A stretch of 46,904 nucleotides of DNA from Terriglobia bacterium (GCA_020073145.1 JAIQFS010000041.1:1-46904), one strand, 5' to 3'; counted from the first letter of the stretch, positions 32,506 to 40,733 are shown. A program made the numbers and translations. Notes: generated by a model from the sequence alone, not told the origin.

Positions 32506-34416
32506 TTACCGATGGCATGCTGCACATTGGCGAGGGGTGCCCCGGTAAGTCAACACACTTCTGCCGTTCATCAAACGGTGATCGTTGTGGCAGAGGCGGC
32601 AAGGTACATCGGCGTGAGCGCCGGCCAGCGAGAAGGTGCTCCCGGTTTCGTGGTTGAAGACGCCGGCGGACCAGTGGCCGGCGTCATGGCACGTGGCGCA
32701 GTCGACCGGCTCGGAGCCGCGCTGGAACTGGCCGGCGTGGATATCTTCATGACACCCGGAACAGCGTTCGGGTGCGGACTTAAATGGAATCTGGCGAAGA
32801 AGGGCCGATCCGGTGGTGGCAGGACGGTGGCAATCCAGGCAAGCGAGCACGCGGTGAGAGCCGTTGAGCGCGAAGGAAGTGGCGGCGTGATCGAAGACTC
32901 TTAACTCGCGCCAGGAACGCAGGCTGTGGCAGGACTCGCAGACACTCTGGCCCGCCGGCAGACTGGCGGTGATGACGGCCGGGAACTCTCCCTGATGCGG
33001 ATCCTGGTGGCAGTCCTGGCAAGCGGTGCCGGCGAAGTGGTATTTGCGATCGGCCTTAGCCGGCGCCTCGTCTTTGCGATGGCAATCCTGGCAAGCCACC
33101 GCCGCGTGCGCACCCTTGAGGGCGAAGGTCAGGGACTGGTGCTGCGAGAGTGTGAAGGTGGAGGGATGGAAGCCGTCCACCTTGTGGCAGTCTTCGCAGC
33201 GGTTGTTGTGCGGCGCGCCGGCGAATTGACCGCCGTGCGCATCCTGGTGGCAATCGCGGCAGGCCTGGAATGAGGGGTGATAGTTGGTGTCGAGCCCGGC
33301 TGGAACGTGGCACTTGGCGCAGGCCAGGCCGGCATGTTTGCCCACCAGGGGATAGGCCGTGGACCGGTGGCTGGTCTCGGTGAAGGTGGTGGGCTTCCAC
33401 CCGTCAACGGTATGACAGGACGCGCATTCCCCACGGTCGTCGCGGTGGACGAACTGGCCTTTGTGCTGATCCTGGTGGCAATCCATGCACTTGTCGTGCG
33501 CCACCGGGGCCTTGAAGTTCGACTCCTTATGGCACTTATCGCAGGCCACGCCATCATGTTTGCCGAGCAACGGAAACTTGGTCTGGCTGTGATCGAAGGT
33601 GCCGTGCGAGATTTCCACGCGATGCCAGCTGTCAGTGTTGTGGCAGGATTCGCAGCGCGCGGCGAAGGCGCCGCGATGGGGGTCCTGATGGCAACCGGTA
33701 CACGACGCGAAATTCAGGCCCTTATACTGAAGGACCTTGGCATCGGACTGGCTGGGTTTGTGGCATTGGGCGCATTCGAGGGCGTGGTGCTTGCCGGTGA
33801 GCGGGAATTTGGTGGTCGAGTGGTCGAAGGATTTGACCGACTTCCACTCCGATGAGACATCGTGGCAGGTCTCGCACTGAGTTCCCAGTTGTCCGGCGTG
33901 ATGGTCTTGGTGACAGGTCAGACACGCGGGGTGCAGACCCTCGAAGCTGTGGGTCAGATCCGATTTCATGATCCGCTTGCGATCTGGGGCGGAGATGTGT
34001 TTGGGGTTGTGGCACTCGGCGCATTTTAAATGGGCGTGCTTACCCACCAGCAGGTAGCCGGTGGTCTTGTGATCGAACTCGTCCTCGGACGTGTCCCACT
34101 TGAAGATGCGGAAGTTTTCGCCGTAGTGTTCGGTGTGGCAGCGGGCGCAATCGGTGTCGCCCTTGGCGTGGTTGACGACCCGCCCGTGCATGCTCTCATG
34201 GTCTTTGACCAGTTCGGCGATTTCCCGGTGGCAGTTGAGGCATTTCAGTTTCGCTTCGCCGGCGCCGAAGGTATGGCAGCTTGCGCACTTTAGAGGACTA
34301 TCCAAAGAGTGATGCGCTTTGGATAAGGGGCCGGGAGAAACCTGGGCGCGAAGAGGCACCGTGGCGTAAAAGACGACACTGGCGAAGCCGACGACGCACT
34401 GGGCGGTCCGAGTCAA
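32506..34416 (-). CDS. secreted multiheme cytochrome c with 23 CxxCH motifs
   Basis: A 636-residue protein. A TTG start at 34416 gives a good signal peptide (about residues 1-25, 'VVFYATVPLRAQ'). I count 23 CxxCH motifs from residue about 43 ('LKCASCHTF') to the last residues ('QCAACHR'). Repeats of 'CxxCHQDxHxGQF' and 'FDHSTTKFPLTGKHHALECAQCH' show a cytochrome c7/c3-like modular plan different from that of the 46-heme neighbour. Extra His in 'FDH', 'GKH' and 'QDxH' could be distal ligands. It is probably periplasmic or surface-exposed and hands electrons on. It is the first gene of the electron-transfer cluster, preceded by a sigma-54-type motif; no Shine-Dalgarno sequence is visible. Confidence 0.9.
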   Translation of the reverse strand: MTRTAQCVVGFASVVFYATVPLRAQVSPGPLSKAHHSLDSPLKCASCHTFGAGEAKLKCLNCHREIAELVKDHESMHGRVVNHAKGDTDCARCHTEHYGENFRIFKWDTSEDEFDHKTTGYLLVGKHAHLKCAECHNPKHISAPDRKRIMKSDLTHSFEGLHPACLTCHQDHHAGQLGTQCETCHDVSSEWKSVKSFDHSTTKFPLTGKHHALECAQCHKPSQSDAKVLQYKGLNFASCTGCHQDPHRGAFAARCESCHNTDSWHRVEISHGTFDHSQTKFPLLGKHDGVACDKCHKESNFKAPVAHDKCMDCHQDQHKGQFVHRDDRGECASCHTVDGWKPTTFTETSHRSTAYPLVGKHAGLACAKCHVPAGLDTNYHPSFQACRDCHQDAHGGQFAGAPHNNRCEDCHKVDGFHPSTFTLSQHQSLTFALKGAHAAVACQDCHRKDEAPAKADRKYHFAGTACQDCHQDPHQGEFPAVITASLPAGQSVCESCHSLRSWRELRVFDHAATSFALNGSHRVLACLDCHRPATTGSALLRQIPFKSAPERCSGCHEDIHAGQFQRGSEPVDCATCHDAGHWSAGVFNHETGSTFSLAGAHADVPCRLCHNDHRLMNGRSVLTYRGTPRQCAACHR

Positions 34417-34428
34417 GTGCCGGACAAG

Positions 34429-34444
34429 TGCAAGCGGGGTGCCA
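34429..34444 (-). promoter_or_regulatory. sigma-54-type promoter motif before the cytochrome cluster
   Basis: Read on the minus strand, TGGCAC (34444-34439), five nt, then TTGCA (34433-34429) match the -24/-12 consensus TGGCAC-N5-TTGC fully. The predicted transcript start is near 34418, only two nt before the TTG at 34416, so the message would be nearly leaderless or the motif works differently. A sigma-54 activator gene is encoded at 21510-22853. Confidence 0.5.
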
Positions 34445-34450
34445 AAGATG

Positions 34451-34488
34451 GGGCTGAGCGGGAAGAGTCTTGACGGTTAGCTCAGCCC
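34451..34488. terminator. inverted repeat after the amidohydrolase gene
   Basis: GGGCTGAGC (34451-34459) and GCTCAGCCC (34480-34488) are perfect 9-bp arms with a 20-nt loop; the right arm covers the last codons of the amidohydrolase. On the minus strand it is followed by CATCTTT, then the sigma-54 motif. It may terminate or attenuate read-through into the cytochrome cluster. Confidence 0.4.
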
Positions 34489-35337
34489 GAGCAGGCGGAC
34501 TGCGTTTTCCTTGAGGATGAGCGGGCGTACTTCGTCTTTAATCGCGATCTTGGCGAAGTCGGCCAGCCAACGGTCGGGCGTGATCAACGGGAAATCCGAG
34601 CCGAACAGGACTTTGTTCTTGAGCAGCGTGTTGGCGTATTGGATCAGGTTCGGCGGAAAGTACTTGGGCGACCAACCCGAGAGGTCGATATAGACTTGCG
34701 GCTTATGCAGACAAACCGAAATCGCTTCGTCCTGCCAGGGGAACGAGGGATGGGCCATGATGATGGGCATATCGGGGAAGTCGACGGCCACATCGTCGAT
34801 GTCCATGGGGTTGCCGTATTTCAAACGGACGCCGCCGCCGCCGCGCATGCCGGTGCCGATGCCGCTATGACCGGTGTGGAAGATGACGGGCAGTTTGGCT
34901 TCCGCGACGGCCTCATAAAAGGGATACGCCTGGCGGTCGTTGGCGTGGAATTGCATCAAGGGGGGATGCAGCTTGAAACCGCGAACACCGGCATTGATCA
35001 GGCGGCGGGCTTCGCTGATGGCCTCGAACCCCCGGGTGGGGTCGACGCTGGCGAAGGCCAGCATGATGTCGGCATGCTCGGCGGCGAGGGCGATCACCTC
35101 TTCGTTGGGAACTTGCGGGCGGCCGGTGAGCCGCTCATCGACCGAGAAGACGATGCAACCCATGTTGCGGGAGCGGTAGTATTGGGCCAGACCCTGGCGA
35201 TCGCGCGGAGCTCCGGCTTCGCCAAAATACTTGCGGGCTGCTTCATCGGCGGCGTTGTCGGGCGCGTCGGGCTCAATGTGCACGTGGGTATCAATGGCGA
35301 CGAGACGGCTGACGTCAAAGAGTTTGGGGTTGTCCAT
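34477..35337 (-). CDS. amidohydrolase-2 family metal-dependent hydrolase
   Basis: A 286-residue TIM-barrel hydrolase. It begins with the metal-binding 'AIDTHVHIEPD' (His18, His20), followed by 'GFKLHPP', 'PVIFHTGHSG', 'PIIMAHPSFPW' and 'VLFGSDFPLITPDRW', whose His and Asp are the usual ligand and catalytic positions of the amidohydrolase-2/decarboxylase (ACMSD-like) family. Members hydrolyse lactones or decarboxylate aromatic and related acids; the substrate is unknown. No signal peptide, so cytoplasmic. It lies 71 bp downstream of the MFS transporter gene on the same strand, suggesting uptake and breakdown of one compound under the divergent GntR regulator. Confidence 0.88.
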   Translation of the reverse strand: MDNPKLFDVSRLVAIDTHVHIEPDAPDNAADEAARKYFGEAGAPRDRQGLAQYYRSRNMGCIVFSVDERLTGRPQVPNEEVIALAAEHADIMLAFASVDPTRGFEAISEARRLINAGVRGFKLHPPLMQFHANDRQAYPFYEAVAEAKLPVIFHTGHSGIGTGMRGGGGVRLKYGNPMDIDDVAVDFPDMPIIMAHPSFPWQDEAISVCLHKPQVYIDLSGWSPKYFPPNLIQYANTLLKNKVLFGSDFPLITPDRWLADFAKIAIKDEVRPLILKENAVRLLGLS

Positions 35338-35380
35338 GAGGTTGTGCTCGCTAGCGAATCCCTATCTTATCTGGAGTGGA

Positions 35381-35409
35381 AGGGAGCGGGGGAAGAAGCC
35401 CCGCTCCTT
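35381..35409 (-). terminator. strong hairpin after the MFS transporter gene
   Basis: GGAGCGGGG (35383-35391) pairs perfectly with CCCCGCTCC (35399-35407) around a 7-nt loop and extends by two more pairs. On the minus strand it follows the transporter stop codon at once. The T-rich tract is weak, so termination may be partial, leaving some read-through into the amidohydrolase gene. Confidence 0.5.
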
Positions 35410-36773
35410 CAGCGGGCGGCCGACTGCATCATCTGTTCGTGCGTGCGATAGGAGCGGTAGGTGGCGCGGAAGGCGAGCAGCATCAGAACACACGCGCCGC
35501 CGATGGTGAGGGCGAGGGACGGGCCGAGCATCTTCTCGCTGTGGAACAGGCGGTCGTTCAAGAGGCCGGGCATCAGAGGGCCAAGGCTCAGCCCGCCCAA
35601 GTTCAGGAGGAACAGGAAGAGCGCCGAGACCTGCCCGCGGACCTGGTTGGGAAAGATGCGCTGTAAGGCCGCGGCCGAGGTCCCCATCGGGAGAGCGAGA
35701 AAGAAGATGCCGGGTGCGAGGAGAACGAACGTCTGTTGCGCCGACGGCATGAGGAAGGCCGCCGGCACCAGCAGCAAGGTTCCGATGGCGCAGACCACAC
35801 CGACCCGCAACGGGCCCTCGCTCACGCCGTTGCGCTGCCAGTGATCGCTCAACCAGCCTCCGGCGTACATGCCGGTGCAGCCGAACGCCAGCAGCAGGAG
35901 CGCGAGCCCGCGGCCGGACTGGCCGGGCGTCCAAGCATGAATGCGTTGGAAGAAGGTGGGAGTCCAGGAGATGAAGGCATACGTCGGTACGGCCTGGAAG
36001 ATGGCGCCGATGGAAAGGCCGAGCAAGGATTGCCAGCGGTGTCCCATCTCCGAGAGCACTTCGGAAAAACCGAGCTGGCTGACCTGGCCCGCGCGCGTGC
36101 GTAACACGTCGCGGCGGAGCGGTTCGCGCACAGTGTAGACCAACAGCGCGAAGAGCACGCCGGGGATGCCGACGCAGAGAAAGGTAATCCGCCAGGACGC
36201 CATGGCTCCCAGCACCGGCAAAGTGATGACTGGGGTGTGGGACACGGCATCCACAATTGCGCCGGCGACCAGGGCCGACACGCTGGTGCCCAGAAACACT
36301 CCCATATAAAAGACGCTGATGGCGACGCCCAGCCGATCCTTCGGGAAGTAATCGGAGATGAGGGAGTAAGCCGCCGGCGAGAGCGAGGCTTCGCCCACGC
36401 CAACACCCATGCGCGCCAGGAAGAGCGACCAGAAGCTGCGGGCGATGCTGCAAGCCGAGGTGAAAAAACTCCACAGCACGACGCCCACCGCAATGAGACC
36501 GCGGCGGCTGCGCGTGTCCGCGATGCGGCCGAGCGGCAGCCCCATGAAGGTGTAGAACAGGCCGAAGGCCAAGCCTTGCAAGAGCCCGACGCGGGTGTCG
36601 CTAATGCCGAGGTCGCGTTTCATCGGACCGACCAGCAGGCTCAGGATGGTCCGATCGACGTACGAGAGCATATAGATGGCGGTCAGCGCGAAGACGACAT
36701 ACCAGGCGTAGCGCAGATCAGGGGGCGCGGTGACGCCGGTGGTTTCGGAGGCGGTGGTTCGCGAGGCGGGCAT
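35409..36773 (-). CDS. MFS transporter, organic-anion/sugar-acid type
   Basis: A 454-residue protein with about 12 transmembrane helices. The loop after helix 2 reads 'GLPLGRIADTRSRRGLIAVGVVLWS', the MFS motif A (G-x3-D-x2-G/S-R-R), and helix 1 has 'YMLSYVDRTILSLLVGPMKRDLGISDTRVG', the pattern of the spinster/ACS-like subfamily. 'ARMGVGVGEASLSPAAYSLISDYFP' is typical too. The substrate is probably an organic acid or lipid-like compound, unproven. The ATG at 36773 is preferred to the TTG at 36800 because a TATAAT (minus strand, 36794-36789) falls between them. It is divergent from the GntR gene. Confidence 0.9.
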   Translation of the reverse strand: MPASRTTASETTGVTAPPDLRYAWYVVFALTAIYMLSYVDRTILSLLVGPMKRDLGISDTRVGLLQGLAFGLFYTFMGLPLGRIADTRSRRGLIAVGVVLWSFFTSACSIARSFWSLFLARMGVGVGEASLSPAAYSLISDYFPKDRLGVAISVFYMGVFLGTSVSALVAGAIVDAVSHTPVITLPVLGAMASWRITFLCVGIPGVLFALLVYTVREPLRRDVLRTRAGQVSQLGFSEVLSEMGHRWQSLLGLSIGAIFQAVPTYAFISWTPTFFQRIHAWTPGQSGRGLALLLLAFGCTGMYAGGWLSDHWQRNGVSEGPLRVGVVCAIGTLLLVPAAFLMPSAQQTFVLLAPGIFFLALPMGTSAAALQRIFPNQVRGQVSALFLFLLNLGGLSLGPLMPGLLNDRLFHSEKMLGPSLALTIGGACVLMLLAFRATYRSYRTHEQMMQSAAR

Positions 36774-36862
36774 GGGAAGGGCTCGACTATTATAAGCCAA
36801 GCCGTCACGAGAAATTGCGCGCGGCCGAAGCCATCTGCTAAGATCCGGCAGGAGAACAGACG

Positions 36863-37630
36863 GTGGCTACGCTCGACGCCAAGCATCCGGTTCCAGGGCC
36901 AGCCGAGGTAACCTCACAGACCGGGCGGACGGTGTTGAACCTCCGGGAGATGCTGCTGCGGGGCGATTTTTCGCCCGGAGAACGCATCTCGGAACTGCCG
37001 CTGGTGGCCCGTCTGGGCGTGTCGCGAACGCCGATCCGCCTGGCGCTCGACCGCCTGGCCAACGAAGGCCTGCTGGAAGTTTTGCCGGCGGGCGGCTTCG
37101 TGGTGCGCGAATTCACGCTCGCCGACATCTGGGACTCCATCGAAATGCGCGGCGTGCTGGAAGGCACGGCGGCGCGACTGGCGGCCGAGAAGCTGACCGA
37201 CGACCGGGAACTGGCGACGCTGCGGCGCTGTCGCGACGAGCTGGACGCGATGCTGATCCCCACGATCGATTCCTTCACCCACTACCTGGAACTGAACGAA
37301 GCGTTTCATTCCTCGCTGGTGGATCTGGCCCAGAGTTCCATGCTGCGGCGGATGCTGGACCGCGTGATGTCTCTGCCGTTCGCATCGCCCAGCGCGCTGG
37401 TGTTTGCCCAATCCAAGCTCCCGAGGGCTGCCGACCTGATCTGGGTGGCTCATGAACAGCATCGCGCCATCGTGGAAGCCATCGCGAACCGCCAAGGGAC
37501 GCGAGCCGAAAGCCTGGCGCGCGAACATGCCCTGATGTCGCGCCGCAACCTGGAATCCATCCTGCAGGACGACCACATCTGGAGCTGCGTGCCGGGGGCA
37601 TCGCTGATCAAACTGCCGAATGCGGGGTGA
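36863..37630 (+). CDS. GntR-family regulator with FCD domain
   Basis: A 255-residue FadR-subfamily regulator. The winged helix-turn-helix spans about residues 15-85 ('LREMLLRGDFSPGERISELPLVARLGVSRTPIRLALDRLANEGLLEVLPAGGFVVREF'). The FCD ligand domain (about 90-235) has 'DSIEMRGVLEGTAARLAAEKL', the helix with 'LNEAFHSSLVDLAQSSML' and 'EHRAIVEAI'-like His (here 'HEQHRAIVEAIANRQGTRAESLAREH'), which bind metal and a carboxylic acid. The start is GTG with AGGAG upstream. Its position, divergent from the transporter and amidohydrolase genes with 89 bp between them, suggests that it represses them until the substrate acid is present. Confidence 0.92.
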   Translation: MATLDAKHPVPGPAEVTSQTGRTVLNLREMLLRGDFSPGERISELPLVARLGVSRTPIRLALDRLANEGLLEVLPAGGFVVREFTLADIWDSIEMRGVLEGTAARLAAEKLTDDRELATLRRCRDELDAMLIPTIDSFTHYLELNEAFHSSLVDLAQSSMLRRMLDRVMSLPFASPSALVFAQSKLPRAADLIWVAHEQHRAIVEAIANRQGTRAESLAREHALMSRRNLESILQDDHIWSCVPGASLIKLPNAG

Positions 37631-37656
37631 GGGGAAAATCACCCAGATTTCAGGCT

Positions 37657-37677
37657 GACCGGTTTTTGGTACCGGTC
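37657..37677. terminator. short hairpin after the GntR gene
   Basis: GACCGGT (37657-37663) and ACCGGTC (37671-37677) form a perfect 7-bp stem with a 7-nt loop, 27 bp after the stop at 37630. No T-run follows, so terminator function is uncertain. Confidence 0.35.
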
Positions 37678-37726
37678 CGTCCTGGCCGCTGCCCGCTCCG
37701 AAATGCGCTCAGTCTGTAACCTATAC

Positions 37727-37772
37727 ACACTTCGTATAGATAAATTTCTTGACGCCACACTATATCTTGGGG
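37727..37772 (+). promoter_or_regulatory. two putative NrdR boxes and promoter of nrdJ
   Basis: ACACTATATCTTGGGG at 37757-37772 agrees closely with the NrdR box (acaCwAtATnTwGtgt). A weaker match, ACACTTCGTATAGATA, lies at 37727-37742, 30 bp upstream, close to the three-helical-turn spacing seen between paired NrdR boxes. A TTGACG at 37749-37754 with CAAGAT at 37773-37778 could be a weak sigma-70 promoter overlapped by the proximal box, which would fit repression by NrdR-(d)ATP. The proximal box also forms part of the hairpin ATCTTG-GGG-CAAGAT. Confidence 0.55.
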
Positions 37773-37820
37773 CAAGATGACGAAGTCCCCCATTTCCCAG
37801 ACCCCAAGGAGGAACTTCAA

Positions 37821-40640
37821 ATGGGCCAGCTTTCCGTCGATCTCAGTGCGAAAATAGAATCATTGCGAGCTAAAACTAAAGCCAGAACCGGGGATGGGAT
37901 CTCGTTCCCGCGGTATTTCACGGCACGGCTGGAGGCCGGCAAGACTCCTTACGATGAAATCCGGTGGGAGACCCGGACGGCCTCGATCGGAAACGATAAG
38001 GGCTCTGTTATCTTTGAACAGCGCGACGTCGAAGCGCCGGTCGACTGGTCCCAGACGGCCACCAATATCGTCGCCAGCAAATACTTCTACGGCAAGCTCG
38101 GGTCCCCGGAACGGGAAACCAGCGTGGCCCAACTGGTGCAGCGGGTGGTGGACACCATCACGGGGTGGGGGAAGAAGGATAGCTACTTCAAGACCAACGA
38201 CGATGCGGAGAATTTCCGCAATGAGCTGGCGCACCTCATGCTCACGCAGAAGGCGTGCTTCAACTCGCCCGTGTGGTTCAACGTGGGCGTCAAAGACGCG
38301 CGCGGCTACGGATGGGTCTACGACCAGACGGCGGACCGGATCGCGAAGCTGGAATCGGACGTGACGCGTCCGCAGTGCTCGGCGTGCTTTATCGTTTCGG
38401 TGAAAGATTCGCTGGAATCGATACTCGACCTGGCCAAGACCGAAGGCATGCTCTTCAAATGGGGATCCGGCACCGGAACCAACCTTTCGACGTTGCGCGA
38501 AGACAATGCTCCTCTGGGGGGCGGCGGTTCGGCTTCGGGCCCGCTCTCCTTTATGAAGGGGTTCGACGCGTTCGCCGGCGTGATCAAGTCCGGCGGCAAG
38601 ACCCGCCGCGCCGCCAAAATGGTGATTCTCAATGCCGAGCACCCCGATGTTGAAAAATTCATCTGGTGCAAGGCTAAGGAAGAAAAGAAAGCGTACACGC
38701 TGGTGGAGGCCGGATACGACTCGTCGCTCGACGGCGAAGCGTACAGCTCTGTCTTTTTTCAAAACGCCAACAATTCCGTGCGGGCCACCGATGATTTCAT
38801 GGAAGCGGTGGAATCGGACGGCGACTGGTGGACCAAGCGGGTGGGCACGGGCGAGCCGGTGAAGCGCTTCAAGGCCAAGGACCTGATGCGGCAGATCGCC
38901 GACGCCACGCACCAGTGCGGCGACCCGGGCATGCAGTTCGATACCACCGTCAACCGCTGGCATCCGTGCAAGAACACGGCGCGCATCAACGCCTCGAACC
39001 CGTGTTCGGAATACATGTTCCTGGACGATTCGGCGTGCAACCTGTCTTCCCTGAACCTCATGAAGTTCGTGGGGCCGGACGGACAGTTCGACGTGGAAGC
39101 CTTCCGCCACGCGGTGGACACGATGATCGTGGCGCAAGAGATCATCGTGGACAACGCCAGCTACCCGACCGAGAAGATCGGGGAGAACTCGCACGACTTC
39201 CGGCCGCTGGGTTTGGGATTTGCGAATCTGGGCGCGCTGCTAATGTCGATGGGGGTTCCCTACGACAGCGAACAAGGGCGCGAGTTTTCGGGCGCGATCA
39301 CGGCAGTGATGTGCGGGCAGGCTTATCTGACCAGTTCGCGGATCGCGGAATCGACCGGGCCATTCCCCGGTTACACGGTCAATGAGCAACCATTTCTGGA
39401 AGTGATCCGGATGCATCGCGACGCGGCCGGGCGGCTGAACCGCAACAACCTGCCGACGGCGCTGTTTCAAGGCGCCCAGCAGTGCTGGGATGACGCCTAC
39501 GATTCCGGGCGGCGCCACGGATACCGCAATGGGCAGGTGACGGTGATTGCGCCGACGGGCACCATCGGGTTCATGATGGATTGCGACACCACCGGGATCG
39601 AGCCGGATCTGGCGCTGATCAAATACAAGAAGCTGGTGGGCGGCGGCGTGATCAAGATCGTCAACAACACCGTCCCGGCGGCGCTGATCAAGCTGGGATA
39701 CTCGCCGGCGCAGGTGGAGAAGATCGTCAGCCACATCGATTCGACCGGAACCATCGAAGGCGCGCCGGATCTGAAGCCGGAGCACCTGGCGGTGTTCGAC
39801 TGCAGTTTCCGGCCGCAGAACGGAACGCGCTCCATCCACTACATGGGGCACGTGCGCATGATGGCGGCGGTGCAGCCGTTCATTTCGGGCGCGATTTCGA
39901 AGACCATCAACATGCCCGAGGAATCCACGGTGGACGAGATCATGCACGCCTACACCGAAAGCTGGAGGCTGGGGCTGAAGGCGGTGGCCATCTACCGCGA
40001 CAACTCGAAGAAGGTGCAGCCGCTCAGTTCGGGCTCAGGCAAAGGCGAGAAGAAGGCTACGGCGAGCGCTCCAGCTCCGGCGGTGGTCGAGAAGGTGGTC
40101 TTTCGGCCGGTGCGGCGCAAACTGCCGGACGAGCGGCGGTCGATCACCCACAAGTTCTCGATCGGCGGGCATGAAGGCTACATCACGGTGGGGATGTATG
40201 AAGACGGTCTGCCAGGCGAGATCTTCATCACCATGGCCAAGGAAGGGTCGACCATCTCCGGCCTGATGGACACGCTGGCCACGGCGATCAGCTTCAACCT
40301 GCAATACGGGGTGCCACTGAAGTTCCTGGTGGACAAGTTCGCGCACGTGCGCTTCGAGCCAAGCGGGTGGACGGGGAACCAGCAGATCCCCTACGCCAAA
40401 TCGATCATCGATTACATCTTCCGCTGGCTGGGCGCGAAGTTCCTGGGCGAAGAATACGCCATCACCGAAGCCGGCGAAACGCCGACCTTGCGCGCAACTG
40501 AAACCGATCCGCAGCAGAACCTGCCGTTCACACCGGTGGTGGCCGATGCGCCGCTGTGCGCGGAGTGCGGATCGATCATGACGCGCAACGGCAGCTGCTA
40601 CAAGTGCGGGAACTGCGGCGGCACGAGCGGCTGTAGCTAG
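37821..40640 (+). CDS. nrdJ: vitamin B12-dependent (class II) ribonucleotide reductase
   Basis: A 939-residue adenosylcobalamin-dependent ribonucleotide reductase that makes deoxynucleotides with or without oxygen. Seen in the sequence: 'CFNSPVWFNVG', 'QCSACFI' (Cys186), the active-site 'NPCSEYMFLDDSACNLSSLNL' (Asn393, Cys395, Glu397), 'APTGTIGFMMDCDTTGIEPD', and a C-terminal Cys-rich tail ('CAECGSIM...CYKCGNCGGTSGCS') that re-reduces the active site and may bind zinc. The length is typical of the long NrdJ group. The ATG at 37821 follows AAGGAGG; a frame from 37749 is longer but lacks such a site. It stands alone with its own promoter, putative NrdR boxes and terminator. Confidence 0.97.
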   Translation: MGQLSVDLSAKIESLRAKTKARTGDGISFPRYFTARLEAGKTPYDEIRWETRTASIGNDKGSVIFEQRDVEAPVDWSQTATNIVASKYFYGKLGSPERETSVAQLVQRVVDTITGWGKKDSYFKTNDDAENFRNELAHLMLTQKACFNSPVWFNVGVKDARGYGWVYDQTADRIAKLESDVTRPQCSACFIVSVKDSLESILDLAKTEGMLFKWGSGTGTNLSTLREDNAPLGGGGSASGPLSFMKGFDAFAGVIKSGGKTRRAAKMVILNAEHPDVEKFIWCKAKEEKKAYTLVEAGYDSSLDGEAYSSVFFQNANNSVRATDDFMEAVESDGDWWTKRVGTGEPVKRFKAKDLMRQIADATHQCGDPGMQFDTTVNRWHPCKNTARINASNPCSEYMFLDDSACNLSSLNLMKFVGPDGQFDVEAFRHAVDTMIVAQEIIVDNASYPTEKIGENSHDFRPLGLGFANLGALLMSMGVPYDSEQGREFSGAITAVMCGQAYLTSSRIAESTGPFPGYTVNEQPFLEVIRMHRDAAGRLNRNNLPTALFQGAQQCWDDAYDSGRRHGYRNGQVTVIAPTGTIGFMMDCDTTGIEPDLALIKYKKLVGGGVIKIVNNTVPAALIKLGYSPAQVEKIVSHIDSTGTIEGAPDLKPEHLAVFDCSFRPQNGTRSIHYMGHVRMMAAVQPFISGAISKTINMPEESTVDEIMHAYTESWRLGLKAVAIYRDNSKKVQPLSSGSGKGEKKATASAPAPAVVEKVVFRPVRRKLPDERRSITHKFSIGGHEGYITVGMYEDGLPGEIFITMAKEGSTISGLMDTLATAISFNLQYGVPLKFLVDKFAHVRFEPSGWTGNQQIPYAKSIIDYIFRWLGAKFLGEEYAITEAGETPTLRATETDPQQNLPFTPVVADAPLCAECGSIMTRNGSCYKCGNCGGTSGCS

Positions 40641-40673
40641 AACCTGCGGTCCGAACCTTTGCTGACTCACTCC

Positions 40674-40703
40674 AGGGGCAGGCTGTCGACCTGCCCCTCT
40701 TTT
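40674..40703 (+). terminator. intrinsic terminator of nrdJ
   Basis: GGGGCAGG (40675-40682) pairs perfectly with CCTGCCCC (40690-40697), extended by an A-T pair, around a 7-nt loop, and is followed by TCTTTT. It lies 34 bp after the nrdJ stop. Its sequence is 19/24 identical to the palindrome at 21484. Confidence 0.8.
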
Positions 40704-40733
40704 ATGGTGCTTCAACGCACACATCGAAACTCC

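Noticed and set aside
32306-32602. N-terminal extension of the 46-heme protein upstream of the GTG
   Set aside because: The extra about 100 residues are not protein-like and would bury the signal peptide; the 20-bp palindrome lies here too.
37631-37820. Cobalamin riboswitch in front of nrdJ
   Set aside because: I looked for the conserved B12-box core and found none in the 190-bp leader; a covariance-model search would settle it.
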